IMG/VR virus record: IMGVR_UViG_3300050821_003692
Location: 1 to 46,239 of that record
Reading direction: 5' to 3' (one strand)
From: a virus
DNA: 46,239 nucleotides
Under the pieces are notes generated by a model, which worked only from the letters and a program-made list of their open reading frames with translations, searched no databases and had not been told where the DNA came from. Shown here piece by piece: positions 14,100-23,083 of this stretch; position 1 is the stretch's first letter, and each line of letters opens with the position of its first letter. Both the position numbers and the translations under genes were made by a program.

Positions 14100-16460
14100 T
14101 TAGATGCTGGCCTCCAAACCGATCTCGTGCAATTCGAGCGGGCCCGGCGTGTCCTTAATGACCGCAACCCTCGGATCATATGCCCGCCCGCGCGGACGCC
14201 AGCGCTGGGCTTCCTCGCGCAAGGGCGGCGGCTGCGTCGGGTCGTCGTCCTGGTTCCAGGTCTCGACGCGGCGTGTGTTCATGATCGTGCCGAGCGCAGG
14301 CGATGTCCGGGTGAGCGGCCCAGCAAACAGCCGTGCCATGACGAAGCCGGACGAGCTCGACACATAGACCGCCATGCGCGACACGCGGCGTTTGAACATG
14401 CGCTGATGCACGCTCTGCCCTGGCGGCGCATCGGGCACGAACGGCTCGAGCGTCGCGGTCCAGGGCTGCCCGGCCATAAGCTGCGCCGATGCCAGATTTT
14501 CCCCGGCGTTGCCTTGCGGGATGATGTTGCCTTGGCTGTCGATCTGATAGGTGCCCATCATGCGCGTCGACTGATCCATGAGCGTGACCGAGCCGCCGGG
14601 GAGCCACCACATCGGCCCCTTCCCGGCCGGCGGCGCAAACGCGGCCGGTGCGGCGTTCACCAGCATGCCGCCGTCGACATACTGCGTATTGTCGAGCGCC
14701 TCGACGATGCTGACCGCCGGCCTGCCGTTCGGCGCATAGCTCGTGGTGAAAATCAAATCCGGGCCTTGCGCCGAGATCCATTCGACCGTGCCGGCGCCGG
14801 TCCACGGCAGCCATCCGATTTTCGGCTTGCCTTCCGGGCCGACATCCAACAAGCCCTGCCTGATCCCATACTTGCCGGTGACGATGTTGCCGTTCGCCAA
14901 GAGAATGTAGGCGTACAGTTCCTCGAACTGGCTGGTCGCACTCGGCACGGCAATGGCGATGGCGGGCGATGCCGTGAACAGATGCGAATGAAATTCCGAG
15001 ACGTTATCGATCACATAGGGCCGATAGTACGCGCCCGGTGCCTGCACGGCCCCGACCTGCACGCCGCCGGCCTTCATGTAAAGTATCGATTGTTCGGCCG
15101 GCTGCGGCTTGACGTTCGCGGCGCAACCCTGCTGGCTAATCAGATTGAAAGCAACGCTGCCCGGCTCTAGCGGATCGGCAACGGTGATAGGAATGTAATA
15201 GACCGCGTTATCGCAGAATACGAACTCCGATGACTCCATGCCGGGCAGCACGAACAGAACTTGCGACTTGCCGGGCGCAAGCTCGAAGATCGAATTGTCA
15301 GGCAGCGGCGCAGGGTAAAGATCAGTCGGCAACCCGATCGCCGACCACGCGATGCCGGATAGCACTGACGGAAAATTGCAAAAGCCTAGCCTGCCCTGAT
15401 CGACAAACACTGATGAGGGATAGCCTTGGTAAGCATTCATGACCTCCTGGTCCCAAACAGCAATTGCATTCGGGGTAAACGCCACGGCGCCCATTGACGA
15501 AACCGCAACGCTGCCGCCGGGGCCGACCAGCACATCCGTGGTCACAAAGGCAAAGACTTGAATTGGACCGCCGCCGCGCCCCGTAGTTGTAGTTGTCGTC
15601 TCATTAAGCAATTGAATATTTACTGTAGTTGCACTCAAGAGAACGACGATTCCGGTAGCGCCAGATACGGTGCCCTCAATCTCATCGCCAACATTCAAGA
15701 CGTTGCGCGGATCGGTGCTGGTAGTTGCGATCTGCATGCCCGGCAGCGGCTCCTCGACAGTCCCCGATCCATGCTCACTATCAGTCACCCCGGTAATCAG
15801 AATTTGCCGGTTAACATAACGAATCCGCGTTCCCACCATGCCAGCAACCAGCACAGGAGCGGAAAACTGAAAGGTGATGGCGCCCGTACTTGCTGACGGC
15901 TGCATGACGATATTCGGCGGGGCGATCCGATAGAACGGCGTGCGCTTCTGGCCGCCGGCCGTGACCGTTTCGGCATAGGTGGAAAGCGTCCATGTCGAGG
16001 TCTGAGATACGCCGTCCCAGCTAAGGATTTGCGGAACATTGTTGGGCGCCCCGTCGGCATAGGCGATGTAAATCGACGGCGGCACGCCGATACCGAGCGC
16101 CCATACGACATTCTTGACCGTCGCCGTGGTCCATGGAATTGCCGTCGCACCGTCGCCCTTTACTGTCGTGCTGAAAACCCGCGTCCCGACCGCGTTGTAA
16201 ACCCGCAGATAACCATTGCCGAATGCCAGATAGAAGATGTTTCCCGGCGACATCAGCACCTTTTCGACGCGGCCGGTCTCGGGGAACAGCGCCGTGCGCC
16301 CCGGCCGGTTCTTCACCGCGCCGCTATTGAGCACGCGATAATTGGCGAGTTGTCGCGCGCCAATTTTCATCAGCGGATTTTCGTCAGAGCGCTTCATCGA
16401 CACGTCGAGCTCGCCCGCCGAGAAGTCGCGCTGTGCCCCGGTAATCTTCGGTATGGCCAT
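14100..16460 (-). CDS. tail tubular protein B-like (nozzle), 786 aa
   Basis: The N-terminus (FSAGELDVSMKRSDENP, IGARQLANYRVLNSGAVKNR) is the signature of the phage stabilisation / tail nozzle family: SxGELsp, a run of column residues, then the RPG loop (NRPGRTALFPE). The long remainder is beta-rich and propeller-like, as in gp12 of T7 and gp10 of P22-type nozzles. It forms the distal tube with tail tubular A, which is encoded just upstream. Length is close to T7 gp12 (about 794). Confidence 0.9.
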   Translation of the reverse strand: MAIPKITGAQRDFSAGELDVSMKRSDENPLMKIGARQLANYRVLNSGAVKNRPGRTALFPETGRVEKVLMSPGNIFYLAFGNGYLRVYNAVGTRVFSTTVKGDGATAIPWTTATVKNVVWALGIGVPPSIYIAYADGAPNNVPQILSWDGVSQTSTWTLSTYAETVTAGGQKRTPFYRIAPPNIVMQPSASTGAITFQFSAPVLVAGMVGTRIRYVNRQILITGVTDSEHGSGTVEEPLPGMQIATTSTDPRNVLNVGDEIEGTVSGATGIVVLLSATTVNIQLLNETTTTTTGRGGGPIQVFAFVTTDVLVGPGGSVAVSSMGAVAFTPNAIAVWDQEVMNAYQGYPSSVFVDQGRLGFCNFPSVLSGIAWSAIGLPTDLYPAPLPDNSIFELAPGKSQVLFVLPGMESSEFVFCDNAVYYIPITVADPLEPGSVAFNLISQQGCAANVKPQPAEQSILYMKAGGVQVGAVQAPGAYYRPYVIDNVSEFHSHLFTASPAIAIAVPSATSQFEELYAYILLANGNIVTGKYGIRQGLLDVGPEGKPKIGWLPWTGAGTVEWISAQGPDLIFTTSYAPNGRPAVSIVEALDNTQYVDGGMLVNAAPAAFAPPAGKGPMWWLPGGSVTLMDQSTRMMGTYQIDSQGNIIPQGNAGENLASAQLMAGQPWTATLEPFVPDAPPGQSVHQRMFKRRVSRMAVYVSSSSGFVMARLFAGPLTRTSPALGTIMNTRRVETWNQDDDPTQPPPLREEAQRWRPRGRAYDPRVAVIKDTPGPLELHEIGLEASI

Positions 16461-16463
16461 GGC

Positions 16464-17204
16464 CTAGCCCGGCAGGCCGCCGCCGCCCCAGCCGCCAATT
16501 CCGATCGGTGGCCACGGCCGGCGAATCCGGCGCGATGCGGATATGCGCGAGTTGAAAAACTGCCGCTTGGGCTTTTGCTGGTCGTAGCGGGTGCGCGCCA
16601 TCTGCAACATGCGCTCGCCCGCGAGCCACATCTTGTCGCCCTCGGCGGGATCCTCGTGCAGCCCGCGATAGATGCCGGACATGACGAAGCTTTGCAGGGC
16701 AAGGATTAGCGTCGGCGTGCCGTTTGTCGAATCGGTGAGCGGGCCGGAATTGGAGATGTATTTGAGTGTGATGGTGGCTGGCGTTATGCCGCTATTGGGG
16801 GGCGGCGGGGGCGGCCCGCCCTGCGCGTTGGTGACGATCACAGGCCCGGTCGGGGTACCCATGATGTCGTAAAGCGTCAATTGATTGGTCGTCGAGCTAG
16901 TCGGGTCGTCAACGTCCTGGTTGATCTTGAGCCAGACGATATGCACGCAATCCGGCGGGATCGGATAGGCGGTGTCCCATTGGGTGTCCTGCGGTGCCGT
17001 GGGGCTCGGTTGCAGCGTCACGACCAGGGCGGCATATCCCCAGGAGTGGCTTTCCATAGCGAAGCTGAGACCGGCCTGATAGGATGGATCGCAGGTGTTC
17101 CACTCATCCGATCCGTCGTCGGCGACGTTGACGAGATTATCCCCGGTGGCTGCCAGGGCACGGTTGATCACCGCCAGCTCGTCGAGCGGAAAAGGGTATG
17201 CCAT
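16464..17204 (-). CDS. tail tubular protein A-like (adaptor), 246 aa
   Basis: Begins LDELAVINRALAATGDNLV-NVADDGSDEW then a Tyr/Trp-rich helix, the known start of the gp11-type adaptor (ALxxIGE...DdGsdea...a...y). The middle has an unusual Pro/Gly run (GGPPPPPPNSG), probably an exposed loop, and the C-terminus ends in a Gly/Trp tail (GIGGWGGGGLPG). It binds the portal and carries the nozzle. A GTGCGTTGCC element stands 29 bases before the ATG; no good ribosome site is seen. Confidence 0.88.
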   Translation of the reverse strand: MAYPFPLDELAVINRALAATGDNLVNVADDGSDEWNTCDPSYQAGLSFAMESHSWGYAALVVTLQPSPTAPQDTQWDTAYPIPPDCVHIVWLKINQDVDDPTSSTTNQLTLYDIMGTPTGPVIVTNAQGGPPPPPPNSGITPATITLKYISNSGPLTDSTNGTPTLILALQSFVMSGIYRGLHEDPAEGDKMWLAGERMLQMARTRYDQQKPKRQFFNSRISASRRIRRPWPPIGIGGWGGGGLPG

Positions 17205-17233
17205 ACTCGACCGTGGGCCGGTCGGTCATGACG

Positions 17234-17243
17234 GGCAACGCAC
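17234..17243 (-). promoter_or_regulatory. GTGCGTTGCC late element, copy 3
   Basis: Perfect copy in the gap between the beta-helix gene stop (17267) and the tail tubular A ATG (17204), 29 bases before it. A small GACCG/CGGTC stem lies between element and start. Confidence 0.6.
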
Positions 17244-17266
17244 CGCACGGCTTCCCGCTGCCGCGC

Positions 17267-18709
17267 TTATGAGTTGCACGCGCTTCCGCTCCCCGCGTCG
17301 ATATTGCCAGTGATGGTGATGTTGGTCCCGCCACCACCGTTAAACGCCAGGAACGCCCCGCTATTATCGAGATAGTTGCCGCTGATCGTGTAATTCTCGA
17401 ACGTGCCGCCTTCCTGCTGGCCGGGATAGACCACGGCGCCTGCCGTGTAGGAGACGGCGTTGCCGTCATTGCAGGTGCCTTGTGGCCCCGGTGCCAAGGC
17501 GACGTTGTGGTCGGTAGTGCTGCCATTGATCACCACATCGTCGGCCTGCTGGACCAGCAAGGCGGTGAGGTTCTGCTGCACTCCGTTCGGACAATGGGTT
17601 TGGTTGCTCGAACAATAATAGGGCTGATAATAGAGATTGAATTCTTGCGTCTGCGTCACGCTCGGCGTTCCGGTGCCGTTGCCGTTGAAGGTGTATTCCG
17701 GCTCGCCGTGGCCGCACCCGCCGCCGCCGCTCACATCGCCAGTCGTACAGGCGCCCATGCTGCCGAAGACGTTGTATTTCGAGATGTAGGTCAGGCCGCT
17801 CGGACCGAAGCCGGCGAGCACGATGCCCTGCGCATCCTGATTGTAGATGTAGTTGTATTTGAACGTCACCGCTGCGGGCGATGAGCCGCCATAAATGCAG
17901 CGGCTTACTCCGAATCCGCTTCCCGTTCCGCCAGCGGGAGCAAGCCCGTTGCAATCGTTGTACTCAAAGTCGATCGTGTCGCCGAGACCAAAATAGATCG
18001 CATAGAGATTGTTTGCCGCGCCGTTGACGGCGAAGCTGTTATTCTTGACGGTGATCGTGCCGGTAAGGTTGTCCGAGATTTTAAGGATTACGCCGCCATG
18101 CAGGGTATAATCAAACCCGCTGACGTTGCAGGGCCCGGAATTGACCGTGACCTGCTGGCTCGCGTAAGTGGCACATGCGGGAAGATTGGAGCCATTGGTC
18201 GGGTCGAGCAGCGAAAGAGCGCGGCTATAGCCGATTGGGTAATCGACGCCCGGCACGTTCCAAGTGGTCGAAGCATTATGCGGCGTGGCCTGATAGACCA
18301 CGGCGGTCATGGAGCCGTTGGAACCCGCGCCCGCTCCTCCTGGAACGCTGATCGTTGGCGTTGACGTGCAGCCAGAGCCGGCGTTGCTAATCGTATAGCT
18401 GACGCCGGCCGGGCCGCCGAGATTGCCGCCAGACACCGTGACCTGTCCGGTCGCGTTGACCGAGCATCCGCCGCCGGACGAGGTCCAGGTATAGGTGCCG
18501 TTGGTGTAGCCGGAGCCGGTGATGATGGCGACAGTGCTGATAGTTTTCGGCGTCAGTAGATTCGGAAACGGCGTGATGCCGCTTGCTTGCGCGCCGCCGC
18601 AGCCATCGGAAAGCGCGGAGCCGAATGGGCAGTTGCTGCTATTAGGATTGCCGTGGGTCCAGCCACCGAGCAGGACTGCGAGCAGGATTACAGCCGCCAG
18701 CCTTTTCAC
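17267..18709 (-). CDS. secreted beta-helix fibre-like protein, 480 aa, GTG start
   Basis: The start is the GTG at 18709, overlapping the upstream TGA by GTGA; it gives a signal peptide (MKRLAAVILLAVLLGGWTHG). Longer starts add a basic, non-natural segment. The mature protein has a Thr/Gly-rich N-terminal part with cysteines (GGGCSVNATGQVTVSGG) and, from about residue 170, repeated strand-turn units rich in N and G (ITVKNNSFAVNGAANN; FENYTISGNYLDNSG; TNITITGNIDAGSG) that suggest a right-handed parallel beta-helix, as in tailspikes and pectate lyases. Catalysis is not evident. Probable fibre or surface protein. Confidence 0.75.
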   Translation of the reverse strand: MKRLAAVILLAVLLGGWTHGNPNSSNCPFGSALSDGCGGAQASGITPFPNLLTPKTISTVAIITGSGYTNGTYTWTSSGGGCSVNATGQVTVSGGNLGGPAGVSYTISNAGSGCTSTPTISVPGGAGAGSNGSMTAVVYQATPHNASTTWNVPGVDYPIGYSRALSLLDPTNGSNLPACATYASQQVTVNSGPCNVSGFDYTLHGGVILKISDNLTGTITVKNNSFAVNGAANNLYAIYFGLGDTIDFEYNDCNGLAPAGGTGSGFGVSRCIYGGSSPAAVTFKYNYIYNQDAQGIVLAGFGPSGLTYISKYNVFGSMGACTTGDVSGGGGCGHGEPEYTFNGNGTGTPSVTQTQEFNLYYQPYYCSSNQTHCPNGVQQNLTALLVQQADDVVINGSTTDHNVALAPGPQGTCNDGNAVSYTAGAVVYPGQQEGGTFENYTISGNYLDNSGAFLAFNGGGGTNITITGNIDAGSGSACNS

Positions 18710-19578
18710 GGCATTACGCTTGCGACTTGCGCGGCAGTCACAAGTTGTCCCTGTTCGGCCGTGGATAGTCCGCAGCCCACGGCACATGGGCCTACTTTAG
18801 TGGTCATCCCAAAAGCGCCCGATCCTTGGATTTCAACGGCATAGCTATTCGCTGTTACCGCTGTTGCTCCGATAGTCCCGGCATTGGTTGGGCCGATGAT
18901 GTTCCACCAATACTTTGTCTTGGTGCCGTCACAGCCGAGTGTCGTGCATTGCGACTGCGAGCGGGTCTGCGCGAGAGTCAATGTGGCAAATAGCAGATAG
19001 GTGTTGGCGGTCGGCAGCACGTTGACGGGGACGACAACCGATACGGCATTCTGTGCGTTGGCGTCATGCGCCGCGATGGTGATTTGATCCCCAACTGCAC
19101 CAGTGAATGCGAGCGTCGCCAATGAAGGATTGACGACCGCCACAGTACCGACAATCGTGAGCGTCTTGGTGCCCGAGCCGGTGATAGTCGCAGAGCCGGT
19201 AGCGGTGAGCGTGCCCGCCCCGACCGTCAGCGTGACGGTATAGGAAAGGGTCGGCGCCGCTCCGCTTTCGGCAATGCTGATCCCGGCGATCGTCTTCGCG
19301 GTTGATTGCGCGGCTGTCGTGATTGCGGGCGCGGTGATGACCGGGATTGCGGCTTGCGCTGCGGTGATGCTAAAAAGGAGAAGGACAGGGAGGCTCAGGC
19401 CATGAAAGCCGAATTTGAACTTTTGCGGAATTACGAAGGCGAAGTCATTGGCTTGTTTATCTCGGAAAAGGACTTTCACCTTCTCTCTCAAGAATGGCAA
19501 ACGGCCATAAAGGCAAGCAAGAAGGCCGCAAGTGACCAAGTTGATGACTTTCGCCGACATGGTATTCCACTTCAACAT
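18706..19578 (-). CDS. Ig/cadherin-like repeat protein, putative fibre, start uncertain
   Basis: The C-terminal 210 residues are convincing: ISIAESGAAPTLSYTVTLTV, GTLTATGSATITGSGTKTLT, LATLAFTGAVGDQITI form the pattern of bacterial Ig/cadherin-type repeats, followed by a Cys-containing end. Before this is a signal-peptide-like core (LSLPVLLLFSITAAQA). The start is unclear: no ATG, GTG or TTG directly precedes that core. The ATGs at 19578 (overlapping the upstream stop) and 19560 give a 60-residue leader that is antisense to a plausible plus-strand gene (19402-19608). Either an insertion displaced the original 5' end or a rare CTG at 19398 is used. Confidence 0.6.
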   Translation of the reverse strand: MLKWNTMSAKVINLVTCGLLACLYGRLPFLREKVKVLFRDKQANDFAFVIPQKFKFGFHGLSLPVLLLFSITAAQAAIPVITAPAITTAAQSTAKTIAGISIAESGAAPTLSYTVTLTVGAGTLTATGSATITGSGTKTLTIVGTVAVVNPSLATLAFTGAVGDQITIAAHDANAQNAVSVVVPVNVLPTANTYLLFATLTLAQTRSQSQCTTLGCDGTKTKYWWNIIGPTNAGTIGATAVTANSYAVEIQGSGAFGMTTKVGPCAVGCGLSTAEQGQLVTAAQVASVMP

Positions 19579-19608
19579 GTGGCACCGAAGTTTCCGGCGC
19601 CCCAATAA
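19402..19608 (+). CDS. small charged protein antisense to fibre gene, 68 aa
   Basis: On the plus strand an AGGGAGG site sits eight bases before ATG 19402. The product (MKAEFELLRNYEGEVIGLFI, then SEKDFHLLSQEWQTAIKASK) has the balanced charged composition of a real soluble protein, unlike the strand opposite it. It lies wholly inside the 5' part of the minus-strand gene at 18706-19578 and over the end of the gene at 19572-20516. A moron expressed from the prophage is one reading. No family is recognised. Confidence 0.55.
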   Translation: MKAEFELLRNYEGEVIGLFISEKDFHLLSQEWQTAIKASKKAASDQVDDFRRHGIPLQHVAPKFPAPQ

Positions 19609-20516
19609 GCTTGTTGGTTCTCGCATACATTCGTTCGTTGCGTCGAGGTAAAGCTAGATGCCCAAATTCCACCGTCATAGAAACTCCCAACCATAGAAGC
19701 AGCGCCCGCGTTGGATGACGCCATGAGAGTAATGAAGGTTCCCGTTACGGCGCTGCCTGATGTTCCGCTATTTTCTGTACCGTTAACATTGCAGACGGAC
19801 GATGTATTGTTAACCGTCCAATTCACCGCATTCAGCACGTTATCAGGTACGGTTGGCGTTAGCCCTGTCGCACCAGCGTAACAATAATACTTGTTGGCGC
19901 TCGTAAAGTGCGAGAGGAATTGGTTGCCGTTATTAGTGGTAAAAACATAAGTCTGATTTGTTGCGGTAAATTTTGCGACCACCGAAATTGTATCTGGCTG
20001 AGTAATGCTGGTCATAGCTGACGAAGAAAGCCAGCCATGCGCAGACCCCGTTCCAGTCATACAAGGCAGTGAACCCACGCAACTCAACGTCAACGCTGGC
20101 TGATCCGCCGCAGTGGCCTGCGTAGCATTGATGCCATTGCCGGTCTGATCGTAAGCCTCAGTGACGGCACAACTGCTGCTGCTCTCAGCACAGAACACCG
20201 CGACCGTATCGCCGCTGGAGCTTCCAGAGCAGTTGGCGACATTGCCGAAGCCGCCATTGGTCGCAACAATGACATCACACGTTTCGCTCGTGGCGATATT
20301 GCGGATGTTGATAAGTTTCTGCGTAGCCGCCGCCGCGATGGCCGCAGTGTAGGCACGCAGCCCATACCAAGCCGTCGCGCCTGACACGACATCGCCGGGG
20401 CCGGTGTAGCTGGCGCCACCAGCGGTGACGCTCTTATTGTAGTTGCTGTCGCGGGACTGCCAGCCGCAGAGCAGGACAATGAGCGCCAGAACGACGGCGA
20501 CGCGAAGGGACTTCAC
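19572..20516 (-). CDS. secreted arabinofuranosidase-B-catalytic-domain-like fibre protein, 314 aa
   Basis: Signal peptide MKSLRVAVVLALIVLLCGW, then GATAWYGLRAYTAAIAAAAT, INIRN, VAVFC, VTEAYDQTGNGINATQATAADQPALTL: the order YGLR-AY, IxxRR-like strand, YDQSGNG-NATQ is the hallmark of the alpha-L-arabinofuranosidase B catalytic (GH54-like) fold often found on phage fibre proteins. The rest is LamG-like and beta-rich. Whether it is enzymatic or only sugar-binding is unknown. Its signal peptide shares the LLxGW ending with that of 17267-18709. It is coupled to its neighbours. Confidence 0.75.
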   Translation of the reverse strand: MKSLRVAVVLALIVLLCGWQSRDSNYNKSVTAGGASYTGPGDVVSGATAWYGLRAYTAAIAAAATQKLINIRNIATSETCDVIVATNGGFGNVANCSGSSSGDTVAVFCAESSSSCAVTEAYDQTGNGINATQATAADQPALTLSCVGSLPCMTGTGSAHGWLSSSAMTSITQPDTISVVAKFTATNQTYVFTTNNGNQFLSHFTSANKYYCYAGATGLTPTVPDNVLNAVNWTVNNTSSVCNVNGTENSGTSGSAVTGTFITLMASSNAGAASMVGSFYDGGIWASSFTSTQRTNVCENQQAYWGAGNFGATC

Positions 20517-21346
20517 GGCCCAAGCCCCGGTATGCCGGCCGGCGTCCAGCCGACATCGGTGATGGTCCCGGCCGTCACCGTCGGCGTGCCGCCCGCGCTT
20601 CCCTGATTGCCACTGGTCCAGCTCGCGGCATTGCCGGTAAACAACAAAGTCGGCGTACCGAACGTCGCGGCAGCCACGGTCGGATTGACCGGATTTTTGT
20701 TGGCGTCGATGAAATTCCGTCGATTAGCGGTGACACTCAAATCGGTGGTGGCACCAAGCCAGCATTGCAGATCGGCTAGACTGAGATTGGCGTTGACCAA
20801 ACCGATCGTTATCGTAGCCCCGTTCCAGAACGTGAAATTCTGAGTAGGCGAGTTGTCAACGCCATTCGCGTTTGCCGACACGTCGTTGATGTATTGCTGC
20901 AAGACTTTCGAGCCTTGCGCATGACCCACATCCATGTAGACCAGGACGTTGTACCAATAGCCGACCTGCCAAAAACTCGTGCTCGTATCGACGGTGACGG
21001 ACGCGCTGACCGCCGCCCATTCGCTTATGCCCTGAATATCGGTGTCGCCACCGACGATTTGTAAATTGGTGAACTTGGTTCCTGTATTCTGGACATTCAG
21101 GAATCTCGCGCCAGGACCGATCGCGCTTATATCGGGCATGAGCGCCCAATAGCTGCACAGCATCGTCGTCGGCGTGCCGGAGACGGTCAGCGGCGTGACC
21201 GACAGCGTAGTATCGAAAAAGCCTACCCCGTTCGGCTCGTAACCGCCCTGCTGGCCGTTCCAGAATGAACGCGCCGCGCCGACGATTGCAAGGTCAAATA
21301 GCAGCAGCGCGATAATGACAGCGCAGAGACGGCAATTCGACTTCAT
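20513..21346 (-). CDS. secreted LamG-like protein, putative fibre, 277 aa
   Basis: ATG 21346 overlaps the upstream stop (ATGA) and begins a Cys-containing signal peptide (CRLCAVIIALLLFDLAIVG). The mature region (RSFWNGQQGGYEPNG; DISAIGPGARFLNVQNTG; WNVLVYMDVG-like strand; LADLQCWLGATTDLSV) has the beta-sandwich look of LamG/concanavalin-like domains, including the WYNVLVY strand and the closing residue pattern. This fold often binds sugars on fibres. The end overlaps the next gene's start by four bases. Confidence 0.65.
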   Translation of the reverse strand: MKSNCRLCAVIIALLLFDLAIVGAARSFWNGQQGGYEPNGVGFFDTTLSVTPLTVSGTPTTMLCSYWALMPDISAIGPGARFLNVQNTGTKFTNLQIVGGDTDIQGISEWAAVSASVTVDTSTSFWQVGYWYNVLVYMDVGHAQGSKVLQQYINDVSANANGVDNSPTQNFTFWNGATITIGLVNANLSLADLQCWLGATTDLSVTANRRNFIDANKNPVNPTVAAATFGTPTLLFTGNAASWTSGNQGSAGGTPTVTAGTITDVGWTPAGIPGLGP

Positions 21347-22443
21347 TTCTGATAACCCCCGGCCGAGACGCTGACGACGCCTCCTGAGCCGGGGGCGGCC
21401 GATACCACGGCAATCGTCGTGTTCACCGCCGAGGCCGGCACACAGGGGTTGAAGATTTCCTCGACAACGCCGAGACCGGAGGCAAGCGGCGCAGTCCATT
21501 GCGTGAAGTTGAGCGTTCCGGTGATCGTCCCCGTCACTGTCGCATTGCCGGTAGCGGCCGCCGTCGCGTTGGCGCGAATGGAGAACCAGCAAATATAAGT
21601 TGTCACGCTGGCCGATGCCGCGAGCGTCGCCGTAGTGGCCGCCGTGGTCCCTGTCGCGCTGATCGTGATCGGCGTCGCGCCCGTTGGGTACTGCGAATTG
21701 ATCGTGCCGATGCCGTTGGTGCCGGCCGGGATCGGGCCGGTTGCCGCGCCATAGATGCCCTTGAGAATGGAAACGACCGAACCGGAGCCACTGGTATAGG
21801 CTGTGTCAGCCTTGGTGCCTTCGGTGACATCCCATCCGTCGACCGCGGCGCCAGAAGCAATCGAGCCGGCGGCATAAGCCCCGCTCGCGACCCCGCCAGA
21901 GGCAATCGTGACCGCGCCACCGCCGCCAGCAGATCCGGCTCCGCCCACTCCTGTCGGTAGGCCGGACCCGCCGATCATATTCACCGTCGTCGTCGACGTG
22001 CTAGTGATGCAAGTCAGTTGCGTGGAAGCCCCGACCGTAAAGGCAAACCATCCGCCGCTCGGGGCAATGTATTGCGCCCCTGTCGTGGCCGACGCACCGA
22101 GCGCGCAATAGGCTCCATTCGCCCCGACATTGGTCGCCACGACCACCGCGCCCGCCGGCAGCGTTCCTGTAACCCCACTCGTCGTGACCGAGATCGGCGT
22201 GCCCTGCGCACCAGGCGCAAATCCGGTAACGCTCGCCGTGACCGTCGCATTGACGCACAATTTACCAGTCGTATCGACAAAGAGCAGGCCGGCGGCACCA
22301 GCTATCGGCGTCGTCAGCGATGACGGAACGGTACCGCAGGTCGTTATGTAAAATGGCGCCTGCGCCTGGGCAGGCGACAGCATAAAGAAAAGCGCCGCGA
22401 CAAGAGCCGCGACGCAAGTTGGCACCGATCGGGAGGCGATCAT
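21343..22443 (-). CDS. secreted Thr/Ala/Gly-rich protein, putative fibre or decoration, 366 aa
   Basis: ATG 22443 gives a signal peptide ending MLSPAQAQA. The mature part is low-charge, rich in Thr, Ala and Gly (GVTGTLPAGAVVVATN; GSAGGGGAVTIASGG) with the segment GWDVTEGTKADTAYTSGSGS-VVSILKGIYG, which I have seen as a recurring block in rhizobial phage structural proteins. It resembles fibre shafts or head-decoration proteins. The place within the run of signal-peptide genes suggests the same structure. Exact role unknown. Confidence 0.65.
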   Translation of the reverse strand: MIASRSVPTCVAALVAALFFMLSPAQAQAPFYITTCGTVPSSLTTPIAGAAGLLFVDTTGKLCVNATVTASVTGFAPGAQGTPISVTTSGVTGTLPAGAVVVATNVGANGAYCALGASATTGAQYIAPSGGWFAFTVGASTQLTCITSTSTTTVNMIGGSGLPTGVGGAGSAGGGGAVTIASGGVASGAYAAGSIASGAAVDGWDVTEGTKADTAYTSGSGSVVSILKGIYGAATGPIPAGTNGIGTINSQYPTGATPITISATGTTAATTATLAASASVTTYICWFSIRANATAAATGNATVTGTITGTLNFTQWTAPLASGLGVVEEIFNPCVPASAVNTTIAVVSAAPGSGGVVSVSAGGYQK

Positions 22444-22456
22444 GCCGGGAGAAATC

Positions 22457-23083
22457 CTAGTAATAGGTGTACAGGATCGTGATGTTGATCGATCCCGAAT
22501 TGCAGGCCGTGTGACAGGCGACCAGGATTTGATCGGCGGTCGGCACACCGGACGGCGCATTGATACGGGCCAGCGTAAGCGCATCGGTCAACGATACCGT
22601 GGCATTGGCGCCGAGCGCCCGCGCGGAAACGTAGGTTGTCGCCGACGTGGCGTCGCCGATGTCCACGCCGCCGGTGATTGCGTTGCCTGCCGTCTCCTCG
22701 AGAACGATCGCGAGGATATAACCGTAAGCCGGAAGGGTGATCGTCGAGGTCGACGCAGTGGTCGACGCGGTAATTGCCTGCTGCTGTAGGACGAAAGTGC
22801 TCGGGCCGTAGTAGAAGCCCTGCGACAGGAAGTAACCGATGTCGGCGGCGGCAATGAGCGCGCAGCCATCAGCATTGAGAATGTAGGACGGCTGCGGGGA
22901 GGCGGTCGAGGAAGTATTGACGACCTTACCGGGACCGGCTGCGGCACCAGACGGAATCGGACGACATAGGAAGGCGTGTGTCGTCTGCGTGCTCGCGGCG
23001 GCCTGCGCCTGCTGCTGCGGCCAGGAAAGCAGCGCGAAGCTGGCAAGCAGCAACGCGATTAGGGCCAGACGAAGCTTCTTCAT
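22457..23083 (-). CDS. secreted hypothetical protein, putative fibre or decoration, 208 aa
   Basis: Clear signal peptide (MKKLRLALIALLLASFALLS ending QAQA). The mature part includes GCALIAAADIGYFLSQGFYYG and a beta-rich Thr/Ser core (ITASTTASTSTITLPAYGYI), with four cysteines of which two (HTACNSG) are near the end. The ATG overlaps the upstream stop by four bases. It is the first of six consecutive signal-peptide genes in transcription order, directly after the head genes. No known family is recognised. Confidence 0.65.
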   Translation of the reverse strand: MKKLRLALIALLLASFALLSWPQQQAQAAASTQTTHAFLCRPIPSGAAAGPGKVVNTSSTASPQPSYILNADGCALIAAADIGYFLSQGFYYGPSTFVLQQQAITASTTASTSTITLPAYGYILAIVLEETAGNAITGGVDIGDATSATTYVSARALGANATVSLTDALTLARINAPSGVPTADQILVACHTACNSGSINITILYTYY

